NCBI GenBank assembly: GCA_021740625.1
Contig: JAIOZK010000015.1
Coordinates: 32,161-96,160 of the forward strand
Direction: 5' to 3'
From: Bacteroidales bacterium
Lineage (GTDB): Bacteria > Bacteroidota > Bacteroidia > Bacteroidales > JAIOZK01
DNA: 64,000 nucleotides
Of this stretch, positions 1 through 10,719 are shown piece by piece. How positions within the stretch are numbered: position 1 is the stretch's first letter; the number at the start of each line of letters is the position of its first letter. A program made the translations under genes and the position numbers. The notes beneath the pieces were generated by a model that was not told the origin of the DNA, made no database searches, and worked only from the letters and a program-made list of their open reading frames with translations.

Positions 1-2036
1 GGATCTACCTTATAGCAACGATCCTGTATATTTTCCTTGTTTTGCCTCTTTCACTGATCCTGCTGGCCAAATACGGTCCCGACTGGGCAGACAACGGAAA
101 CTCATCTTTTTTGATCTATGGGAATAATGAAACCCAGCTTTCTGATACCATCCCGCAAGTTCAGGATGAAGTTTTGCCCAGGGACTCCCTGGAATCTGAA
201 TTGGAATCAGAAATCCAGGCGACAGAAGAGAACATACAAAAAGATGAGCAAATGCTTATCAAAACCATCAACCTTTTGCCCCAGTTGCTGATCATTTCCT
301 TTCTGGTTGGTTTTGCTTTCAATCTTCCCTTTAAAATTTATTTCAACCGCAAGAGAAAGAAAAAAACAATTTCCGAAGGGCTCAAGAAATTTGTCAAAAG
401 ATTTATTCTTAAAGTACCCATGATCAATGTGGGCATACTTTCCATATCATATGGCCTCATACTCATTTATATGCTCTATGTTATTATTTTCCACAACCAT
501 GATTTCAGTGATATTGTAAGCCGCTTTTATATACGTTACTTTTTCATTTCGGTTCTGGCTTCCCTGCTTACACTGATCTTTGTTTATAACTGGGAAAAAC
601 ACCGGGTACATATCAGATACCTGGATTTTGTCTTTTCAATGGAAGAATTGAAGAAAAGGATATTCAAAGTGAAGGCCGGCAAGATCAGGAACAGGCTCTG
701 GGTCTCCTCCGCAGTAACCACACTGCTGCCATTGATCCTGGTAATATTTTATCTTTTCCTCGGACTGACCAACATACAGGAGTTAAACCTACAGGAGATT
801 GATGACAAGGGTTGGAGAATATTGCTGGGTAAGTATTACGACTTGCTGGAAGAAGGCAGTCTGAGTTTCAGCAACATGCAGGACCTTTTCTATGTCAATA
901 TTTTTGACAGCATCCTGATGCTCACCGGTATCTTTTCCGGGATTTTTGTAGCCTTCATCTACATCCTCTTTTTTGTAAACTGGACCACCAGTGACATTGT
1001 GCTACCCGTAAGCGAATTGTTGCGGAAGATGGAGAAAACAGGCAAGGGGGAAATGGACCAGTTCAGCATCGTAAGGACCAATGATGAAATTGGTGTATTG
1101 ACCGAAGGGTATAACGATATGTCGCAGAAAATCAAAGATTATATCACAAGCATTTCCAGGATTAACCAGGCCAATGCACGATTTGTACCCAAGCAGTTCC
1201 TCGAATACCTGGGCAAGGAAAGCATTGCCGATATCAGCCTGGGCGATCAGGTACAGCAGGAAATGACTGTGTTGTTTTGCGACATCCGCAATTTTACCAC
1301 GATTTCGGAAGACATGACCCCACGGGAGAATTTCAATTTCCTGAACAATTACCTGGGGTATATGGAACCTATCATCCGCCGCAACAAAGGATTTGTAGAT
1401 AAATACATTGGAGATTCCATCATGGCTCTTTTCAGCCAGCGTGCCGAGGACGCCCTCAATGCAGCCATCGAAATGCGTATCAAGCTGGTGGAGTTCAATC
1501 AGGTGATGGAACAATTTGGGAAACCTCCCATCAGCAATGGTTTCGGAATACACACCGGAAACCTGATGCTGGGGATCGTGGGCGGTGAAGGCAGAATGGA
1601 CGGAACCGTTATTTCTGATGCCGTGAACCTCAGCTCACGCCTGGAAGGACTCAATAAACTTTATGGAGGATCCATCATCATATCAGAAGACACCCTGATC
1701 AGGATCAACGACCCGAGTCATTATAATTACAGGTTCCTCGACATTGTAAAAGTCAAAGGCAAAAAAGAAGCTGTCTATATTTTTGAAGTCCTGGATGGAG
1801 AACCTGCCGAAATCAAAGAATTGAAGATCAGTACCAAAACAGAATTTGGCAAAGCACTGCAACTCTATAAAAACATGCAGTTCGAAAAAGCCCTGGAGAT
1901 ATTCCTCAGCATCTATTCCGAAAATCCGGATGACAAAGCTGCCAAAGTATACCTCAACAGGTGTAAAAAACTGATACGGGAAGGGGTTCCCGATGATTGG
2001 GACGGAATTCAGAAATTTGAGAACAAATTTGAATGA
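1..2036 (+). CDS. Membrane-bound class III adenylate/guanylate cyclase with HAMP domain (5' end outside window)
   Basis: The reading frame is open from base 3, so the true start lies upstream; the TTG at 42 is only an internal codon. Six hydrophobic segments can be seen, the first at the window edge and the last near nt 900-985. A HAMP-like linker follows (nt 1000-1150, LPVSELLRKMEKTGKGEM), then a class III cyclase catalytic domain (nt 1210-1800). The two metal-binding aspartates lie in FCDIRNF and YIGDSIMALF, and the transition-state Asn/Arg in AVNLSSRLE. The tail (nt 1840-1980) has TPR-like helices. The family makes cAMP or cGMP from ATP or GTP at the inner membrane; which nucleotide is used cannot be decided by eye. 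The HD-domain phosphohydrolase gene lies 122 bp downstream on the same strand. The family call is secure. Confidence 0.93.
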   Translation, partial: IYLIATILYIFLVLPLSLILLAKYGPDWADNGNSSFLIYGNNETQLSDTIPQVQDEVLPRDSLESELESEIQATEENIQKDEQMLIKTINLLPQLLIISFLVGFAFNLPFKIYFNRKRKKKTISEGLKKFVKRFILKVPMINVGILSISYGLILIYMLYVIIFHNHDFSDIVSRFYIRYFFISVLASLLTLIFVYNWEKHRVHIRYLDFVFSMEELKKRIFKVKAGKIRNRLWVSSAVTTLLPLILVIFYLFLGLTNIQELNLQEIDDKGWRILLGKYYDLLEEGSLSFSNMQDLFYVNIFDSILMLTGIFSGIFVAFIYILFFVNWTTSDIVLPVSELLRKMEKTGKGEMDQFSIVRTNDEIGVLTEGYNDMSQKIKDYITSISRINQANARFVPKQFLEYLGKESIADISLGDQVQQEMTVLFCDIRNFTTISEDMTPRENFNFLNNYLGYMEPIIRRNKGFVDKYIGDSIMALFSQRAEDALNAAIEMRIKLVEFNQVMEQFGKPPISNGFGIHTGNLMLGIVGGEGRMDGTVISDAVNLSSRLEGLNKLYGGSIIISEDTLIRINDPSHYNYRFLDIVKVKGKKEAVYIFEVLDGEPAEIKELKISTKTEFGKALQLYKNMQFEKALEIFLSIYSENPDDKAAKVYLNRCKKLIREGVPDDWDGIQKFENKFE

Positions 2037-2158
2037 TATAAGCCCGGACCGCTGAAAAACCAACTGCCTGAATAATTAAACAATACAGGATCTTTCAAAG
2101 AGATTTTGTAATTTCGAATAATACTGGAATGAAACGCACTTGAAAAGAAGGACTGAAA

Positions 2159-2746
2159 ATGGATTTTGAAAAAGCACGCGAATATATCATACAAAGGATT
2201 GAACAAAATATCAATCCCAATCTTTTCTATCATAACCTTGACCATACCCTGGATGTGTTAGAATCTGCCACTCAGATTGCTGCCAATGAAAAGCTCGGAC
2301 AAAAAGAATTTATACTCCTCAAAACAGCCTGTCTCTATCATGATTCCGGCATGCTGATTGACTATGGATCCCATGAGGAGCAATCCTGCAAAATTGCAAA
2401 AGATTCCCTGGATCAATTCAATTATTCAAAAAAAGACATTGAAAGTATCTGCGACATGATCATGGCCACGAAATTACCGCAGCAGGCCAGCACCATAATG
2501 CAGCAAATTATTTGCGATGCTGACCTGGATTACCTGGGGCGGGATGATTTCTTTATGATCTCTCACAGGCTGCGCCTTGAATGGATCCGGATGGACATCA
2601 TCAATTTTAATTTGAAAGACTGGTATGCGAACCAGATACAGTTTCTTGAATCACATCAGTATTTTACAAACTGGGCCAAACAGGAGCGGGAAGCAGGGAA
2701 ACAGAAAAACCTGGAAATGATCAAAGAAATATGCTCAGTTGAATAA
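2159..2746 (+). CDS. HD-domain metal-dependent phosphohydrolase
   Basis: A 195-residue cytoplasmic protein with an HD signature: H25 and H29 in YHNLDH, H61-D62 in CLYHDSG and an acidic pair D120/D122 in CDADLDYLG. HD proteins bind one or two divalent metals and hydrolyse phosphoesters, often nucleotides. There is no signal peptide or membrane segment. It begins at the first ATG of the frame, with no Shine-Dalgarno site. Its position directly after a cyclase gene on the same strand makes a phosphodiesterase for the cyclic nucleotide an attractive idea, but that is inference: HD folds have many substrates and the 122-bp gap leaves co-transcription unproven. Confidence 0.8.
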   Translation: MDFEKAREYIIQRIEQNINPNLFYHNLDHTLDVLESATQIAANEKLGQKEFILLKTACLYHDSGMLIDYGSHEEQSCKIAKDSLDQFNYSKKDIESICDMIMATKLPQQASTIMQQIICDADLDYLGRDDFFMISHRLRLEWIRMDIINFNLKDWYANQIQFLESHQYFTNWAKQEREAGKQKNLEMIKEICSVE

Positions 2747-2783
2747 TTCATAATTAATTAAATTAATCTCGATAATTATTTTC

Positions 2784-2791
2784 TATATTTG
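2784..2791 (+). promoter_or_regulatory. Bacteroidetes -7 element (TATATTTG)
   Basis: Exact match to TAnnTTTG, 28 nt before the ATG of the universal stress protein at 2820, inside AT-rich DNA. No TTG lies at the usual distance upstream, so the call rests on the -7 box alone. Confidence 0.5.
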
Positions 2792-2819
2792 TTGAAGAAT
2801 TAATTAAAAGCGTTCGAAA

Positions 2820-3647
2820 ATGAATAATGTTCTCTTAGTGCCTACAGATTTTTCCGATGTTACTGCAAACGCCGCCAGGATGGCAGGCAATGCAGCAAAA
2901 TATCTTGGTTTTAAGATCAGCCTTTTGCATGTGATCGACAAAAACACAAAGGCAACTTTGAAAAAAGAAGGTAAAGATATCAATGCAGTTCACGAGGAAT
3001 TGAATACCCAGGCCGCAGAATTGAAAAAAGAATTTGGGGTCGAGGTTGATACCATCGCCAGGGAAGGAAATATTTTCAGTACCATTGGTGAAACAGCCAA
3101 GGACATTGGTGCCAATCTGATCTTTATGGGTACCCATGGAAAAATCGGTATGCAGAAACTGACAGGCAGCTACGCGCTGAAAGTGATCACCAGCTCCGAA
3201 GCCCCTGTCATCGTAACCCAGAAAAGATATTTTGAAAAGCAATATACCGATATTGTGCTGCCGATCACAAGTGATTCCGGTCCATGGGAAAAAACAAAAT
3301 GGGCTGCCTATATCGCAAAACAGTTCAACGCCAAGATACATATTTATCACCTCGACAGTGAAGGCATAGAGGATGCAATTGTTTTGATTACAAACCACTT
3401 CAAGGCAAACGAAGTGGATTATTCTATTACCAAAGCCGGCAGGAGCGGGAACTTCACCAAACAGGTGATCGATTATGCCACCGAAACCAATGCCGGCCTT
3501 ATCATGATCATGACCAATCCCGAAAAAGGTTTTTCATCTTTTATACTGGGCAGCTACGACGAAGATATTATTTTCAACACCTCTCAGATCCCGGTGATGT
3601 GCATCAACCCAAGGGATGTGAACTGGAAAAAGATTGTTTCTCGTTAA
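2820..3647 (+). CDS. Universal stress protein, tandem UspA domains
   Basis: A 275-residue protein with two UspA-like halves. The first begins VLLVPTDFSDVTANAA and ends with the nucleotide-binding loop GTHGKIGMQKLTGS followed by APVIV. The second half starts near residue 140 (YTDIVLPITSD) and has a degenerate loop. USPs are cytoplasmic alpha/beta proteins that bind ATP or AMP and accumulate under starvation or stress. It has its own promoter-like box and a strong downstream terminator, so it is probably monocistronic. Two further USPs occur in this window (14294 and 25409), one near the encapsulin locus and one next to the two-component system. Confidence 0.92.
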   Translation: MNNVLLVPTDFSDVTANAARMAGNAAKYLGFKISLLHVIDKNTKATLKKEGKDINAVHEELNTQAAELKKEFGVEVDTIAREGNIFSTIGETAKDIGANLIFMGTHGKIGMQKLTGSYALKVITSSEAPVIVTQKRYFEKQYTDIVLPITSDSGPWEKTKWAAYIAKQFNAKIHIYHLDSEGIEDAIVLITNHFKANEVDYSITKAGRSGNFTKQVIDYATETNAGLIMIMTNPEKGFSSFILGSYDEDIIFNTSQIPVMCINPRDVNWKKIVSR

Positions 3648-3676
3648 TTTTTATGAATGTCACTAACATTTACCGA

Positions 3677-3701
3677 GGTCCGGCTTTGCCGGGCCTTTTT
3701 T
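3677..3701 (+). terminator. Intrinsic terminator after the USP gene
   Basis: An 8-bp GC-rich stem (GGTCCGGC / GCCGGGCC, one G-T pair) with a TTT loop is followed directly by six Ts. It lies 30 bp after the USP stop codon. Confidence 0.85.
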
Positions 3702-3738
3702 GTTCCTGTGATGCAAGTATAACAAATACTTAAATATT

Positions 3739-3746
3739 TACCTTTG
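3739..3746 (+). promoter_or_regulatory. Bacteroidetes -7 element (TACCTTTG)
   Basis: Exact TAnnTTTG match between the USP terminator and the glycosyltransferase gene. It ends 18 nt before the ATG at 3765, which argues for that ATG over the in-frame TTG at 3744 that overlaps the box. No -33 TTG at the expected spacing. Confidence 0.55.
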
Positions 3747-3764
3747 CTACCTCAATCAATTCTT

Positions 3765-7356
<3,592 letters not shown>

Positions 7357-7357
7357 A

Positions 7358-7414
7358 AACCGCTAAGTTGCCAGGACGCTATTATAAACTTAGCGTCTTC
7401 CTGCCTTAGCGGTT
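7358..7414. terminator. Large hairpin between convergent genes
   Basis: Nested inverted repeats: outer arms AACCGCTAAG (7358-7367) and CTTAGCGGTT (7405-7414), inner arms GACGCTA (7375-7381) and TAGCGTC (7391-7397). It lies between the stops of ligA and the convergent DUF2807 gene, so it may end transcription both ways, though there is no clear T tract. The CGCTAAG/TTAGCGG words recur in the element at 56264-56419. Confidence 0.55.
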
Positions 7415-7433
7415 CAACTTCTTAGCGCCTTAC

Positions 7434-8156
7434 TTAATTCTGATCAACGTCCGCCGCCCCGCTCACATGCTTCATCACCCTGGGATTGCCTTTGAAGTCA
7501 ACCGAAGAGGCTCCCGAAGCATCAATCTTCAATTCTTCAGAAACATTGATCTCTACATCCGATGATCCGCTGGCTTCGATCTCAGCTTCTTTCACCTTCA
7601 GATCCCATCCATCAAATTCAGAAGCTCCGGAGAAATCACCTTTTAACTTGTCTGCATTACCCTTCATCTTAACTTCTGTCGCACCACTGATGTTCAAACG
7701 GATAATTGCAGCCTCCAGCTCCATTTCCACTTCGCTGGCACCACTGGCAATCAGGCCGAAATCACCCAGTTCCAGTTTATCTTTGGCTTCCAGTTCTGCA
7801 GCGCCGCTGATCTCGATGTTTTCCAGTTCAACGAAGCTTATATAAAGATTAAGCTCCCCGGCATCCCTGAATCCTTTCTCCTGGTATATCTTCAGAGTAT
7901 TGCCCTTTACTTCTGTGACAATATATCCGATGAGGTTGTCATCCGCTTCTACCATGCATTTTTCTGCAGTACCCTGCTTCAGTATGATATCAAATGCACC
8001 CCCTACCTCGATAGCATTGAAGCTGCCGATCTGTCTTTCTTCTTTAACCACATCGCCGCTTCCTTTAATTCCCTGTGCGATACAGCTATTCAGCATAAAA
8101 CCGGTTGTCATGACTATGACCAGGCTCGTAAGAAAATTTAATCCTTGTTTTTTCAT
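7434..8156 (-). CDS. Head GIN domain (DUF2807) lipoprotein
   Basis: 240 residues from the ATG at 8156 (an alternative ATG lies 3 codons upstream). The N-terminus is a lipoprotein signal, with lipobox cysteine C25 in MLNSC. The body starts with GSGDVVKEERQIGSFNAIEVGGAFDI in two halves typical of DUF2807, then a series of short repeats built on SGASE/SGAAE, predicting a right-handed beta-helix on the cell surface or in the periplasm. It is the last gene of a minus-strand group with the gene at 8174 (gap 17 nt), the anti-sigma-like gene and the ECF sigma gene. DUF2807 proteins are called putative adhesins; no biochemical role is established. Confidence 0.85.
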   Translation of the reverse strand: MKKQGLNFLTSLVIVMTTGFMLNSCIAQGIKGSGDVVKEERQIGSFNAIEVGGAFDIILKQGTAEKCMVEADDNLIGYIVTEVKGNTLKIYQEKGFRDAGELNLYISFVELENIEISGAAELEAKDKLELGDFGLIASGASEVEMELEAAIIRLNISGATEVKMKGNADKLKGDFSGASEFDGWDLKVKEAEIEASGSSDVEINVSEELKIDASGASSVDFKGNPRVMKHVSGAADVDQN

Positions 8157-8173
8157 AATGATCAATTTATTTA

Positions 8174-9220
8174 TTAAAGATTCACATTTGCATTTTTACA
8201 TTTTATGATTACTTCCGATTGAGGTGAGGTTTCTTCCCCCACAGTACCAGAATAGTAGAATTTGGTATAACCTTCGGTTTCCTTCGAGACCTTCGCCTCG
8301 TCTTTTGGGTAATTTACCGAACCGTATTTTGCTTCAGCTTCCAAGGTGTAGCTGGCATCACTGTCTATGCCAATACTGGCATTCGCGTATTCCGTATTGA
8401 TGTGGATCTTGTTGAAGTTTTTATTGATATTTTCCACTTCCAGATTTCCGTATTTCATTTCAACCATGAGGTCTTTGCTCAACTCATCGATTTCCACATG
8501 TGTAAACTTGGAATCCATTGCAAAGGAAAAACATTCATCAATATCAATTTCATCATATTGAGATTCCAGTTCGATGCTGCGTATGTTTTCCGCTTCAAGC
8601 TGGCTGTATTCCGACTCAACAGCCATTGAAGCAGCCTGGCCAACAAAAAACTCCGAATAAGCGATCTCCATTTTAGCTTTGTTCAATCGATTGATGCTTG
8701 CACTGCTGTATTTGAGAAAAAGTTCAACATCATTGTTGTTCAGTGCAATAATATTCAAAACACCATATTTAACACCGATCTTAGCCTCGCCGCTGATCTC
8801 CTCTGCATGCAGCTTTCCGTATTCCATCAGCAGGTCAACATGCATGGATGCAGGCATCATGATGTTCATGATCACTTCGTAATTGCAATCATTCTTGCAT
8901 TTCACATCCGAGAGGTCTACATATGCTTCAACCAGATCTTTCGAACCTGAGATATTGACTTTAATATCTTTCAGTACCTTGTTGGCTTTTTCTTTTGTAT
9001 TTGCTACAACCTGCATTTCAACATCGAATGCTACCTGGTTTTTATCCCAGTTTTCAATCCTGATCTCCCCATATTTGTTTTTTGCTTTCAACAGGGCATC
9101 TGCATTCACATTGAATTCTTTTTTGATTGTACTGGTGACCTCCTCATCCTGGGCAAAAAGATTGCTGCTAAACAGGCTGATCAAGAGAATTCCGCTTAAG
9201 AGTAAAATTGTTTTTTTCAT
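8174..9220 (-). CDS. Exported DUF4097-like beta-repeat protein
   Basis: 348 residues with a standard signal peptide (MKKTILLLSGILLISLF, cleavage after LFAQ). The body is a regular series of short beta segments with recurring KYG motifs (AKNKYGEIRIENW, GVKYGVLNI, EAKYGSVNY), the pattern of DUF4097 putative adhesins. It has two cysteines in KCKNDCNYEV that could form a disulfide. It probably lies in the periplasm or on the surface. It is encoded 17 nt before the DUF2807 lipoprotein and 148 bp after the anti-sigma-like gene on the same strand, so it is probably part of the sigma factor's own output. Function is unproven. Confidence 0.7.
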   Translation of the reverse strand: MKKTILLLSGILLISLFSSNLFAQDEEVTSTIKKEFNVNADALLKAKNKYGEIRIENWDKNQVAFDVEMQVVANTKEKANKVLKDIKVNISGSKDLVEAYVDLSDVKCKNDCNYEVIMNIMMPASMHVDLLMEYGKLHAEEISGEAKIGVKYGVLNIIALNNNDVELFLKYSSASINRLNKAKMEIAYSEFFVGQAASMAVESEYSQLEAENIRSIELESQYDEIDIDECFSFAMDSKFTHVEIDELSKDLMVEMKYGNLEVENINKNFNKIHINTEYANASIGIDSDASYTLEAEAKYGSVNYPKDEAKVSKETEGYTKFYYSGTVGEETSPQSEVIIKCKNANVNL

Positions 9221-9368
9221 AATAATTAATATTGGTTAGTGAATTACAGCGTTGCGTGGTTTTGATTATGCAAGATATTGGTTGTCAGTCTGAGACCGGA
9301 GTCGAAGACTGGGTTTACAGTGACTTACATTCAAACCAAACAACGCGTTTTTGATTTATAATTTTTGA

Positions 9369-9908
9369 TCAATTCTCAATTGTATTTATTTTATCAAGGA
9401 TCTGGTCCAGCACATTGCTCATCAACTGGTAGTTATTCACCAGGGCATGAAACAACCTGCTGTTCTGCCCACTGCTTTCAAAATCTTCTTCAAGCTGCCG
9501 GGTTGAACGCTCCAACTGGTCGATCTCTTCCGTGGCAAATTGCTTCAGTTCTGCACAATCCGGATTTTCGCAGCTCATTTGCTGGATCTTTTCCAGTTTC
9601 TTCTCTTTCTGAAAACCATAATATTTTTTGATGTTTTGCAGTTCCTGCTCATAATTCTCATCAGTCATAACCTGAGAAGCCAGCTCTCTGCCAGTATTAT
9701 AGGGCTGATCAGGCAAGAGGAAAGATATTGCAAACACGATCACAAACACAGCCGCCACTTTCCATGCAATCCCGAAAACCATGCGTTTTCTTTGTAAGGT
9801 TCTGGAATATCCAAGTTTTTCGCTGAACCTGTCGAAGTGTCCTGCCGAAGGTTCATGCACATCGAAGGATTCTTTGTTCTTTTTTATTTTTTCTTCAAGT
9901 ACCGACAT
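9369..9908 (-). CDS. Probable membrane anti-sigma factor
   Basis: 179 residues with one membrane segment at about residues 46-65 (IAWKVAAVFVIVFAISFLLP). The N-terminal cytoplasmic part contains EPSAGHFDRFSEKL, typical of short anti-sigma regions, and the extracytoplasmic part is rich in Gln/Glu with helical stretches and two cysteines (CENPDC). The gene starts 11 nt after the stop of an ECF sigma gene on the same strand; that pairing is the main evidence for the role. No FecR or zinc anti-sigma (ZAS) motif is visible, so the exact family is open. Confidence 0.6.
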   Translation of the reverse strand: MSVLEEKIKKNKESFDVHEPSAGHFDRFSEKLGYSRTLQRKRMVFGIAWKVAAVFVIVFAISFLLPDQPYNTGRELASQVMTDENYEQELQNIKKYYGFQKEKKLEKIQQMSCENPDCAELKQFATEEIDQLERSTRQLEEDFESSGQNSRLFHALVNNYQLMSNVLDQILDKINTIEN

Positions 9909-9919
9909 AACAATTCTTT

Positions 9920-10513
9920 TTAATTGGCCGAATGAAACAGGGCCGTGTTCTTTAATTCCTTTGATAATCGCTTCCTGGCTCTGGAATAACGGGTGCGGGC
10001 ATTTTCATAGCTGATGTCAAGGATATTCGAGATTTCCTCATGATCGTATCCTTCCAGCAGGTAAAGAGAAACAATCACGCGGTAATCATCCGGGAGTTCC
10101 TCTATCTTTTTCCTGATCTCACTGATTTTGTATGAAAGGATTTCCAGGTGATCCTCTTCCTCCTGAAGGGCATTCTCAACATCGATATTTTCAATGGGAA
10201 CATATGTTTTCCTTCCCTTATAAAGATCAATGGACTTATTGATGACGATGCGCTTCAGCCATGCACCGAAAGTGGATTGCCCGTCAAACTGCCCAATCTT
10301 CCTGAAAGCATCCAGGAAAGCCTCCTGCATGGCATCTTCTGCTTCTGCTTTATTTCCGGTTATTCTATATGCTGTATTGTACATGGCTTTGTAGTATAAT
10401 TTATACAACTCGAACTGGGCTCTCCGGTCATCCGAACGGATCTTGTCTATCAGTGCATCGGTTTTTGGTGTATTGCTTTTCTCCAAACCTGCTTGATTTT
10501 TGTCTAAAGACAT
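9920..10513 (-). CDS. RNA polymerase ECF sigma factor
   Basis: 197 residues from the ATG at 10513; a longer upstream frame would run through the terminator hairpin at 10583 and is rejected. Region 2 is clear (YRITGNKAEAEDAMQEAF then TFGAWLKRIVINKSID), as is region 4 with its helix-turn-helix (YDHEEISNILDISYENARTR). ECF sigma factors direct RNA polymerase to a few promoters in response to envelope signals and are held by a membrane anti-sigma, here most likely the next gene. Genes downstream encode two exported adhesin-like proteins, suggesting a surface or envelope response. Confidence 0.93.
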   Translation of the reverse strand: MSLDKNQAGLEKSNTPKTDALIDKIRSDDRRAQFELYKLYYKAMYNTAYRITGNKAEAEDAMQEAFLDAFRKIGQFDGQSTFGAWLKRIVINKSIDLYKGRKTYVPIENIDVENALQEEEDHLEILSYKISEIRKKIEELPDDYRVIVSLYLLEGYDHEEISNILDISYENARTRYSRARKRLSKELKNTALFHSAN

Positions 10514-10582
10514 AAAAAAATATTTGATGTTACACTTTCTCAGAATTTTCTGAATTAAAAATACAAAGACCGGAAGTGAAAT

Positions 10583-10613
10583 ACAAAAAAAGTCCCGCGC
10601 ATTCAACGCGGGG
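10583..10613 (-). terminator. Intrinsic terminator for the TonB-type gene
   Basis: Read on the minus strand, a stem CCCGCG/CGCGGG with a 7-nt loop is followed by AC and a run of seven Ts. It lies about 105 bp after the stop of the outer-membrane protein gene at 10720 and upstream of the sigma gene, separating the two units. Confidence 0.75.
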
Positions 10614-10719
10614 CCAAGCGACTCAGGAGGCTAAGCAGCAATTTTTAAAGGAAAACCAGCCTCCGCATTCAAGTCATTCAACCGGAGAACAGTTGTTAAC
10701 GGAATCCGCATCTACTTGA

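Noticed and set aside
10514..10606. N-terminal extension of the ECF sigma factor
   Set aside because: It would translate through the terminator hairpin and adds a hydrophobic stretch foreign to ECF factors.
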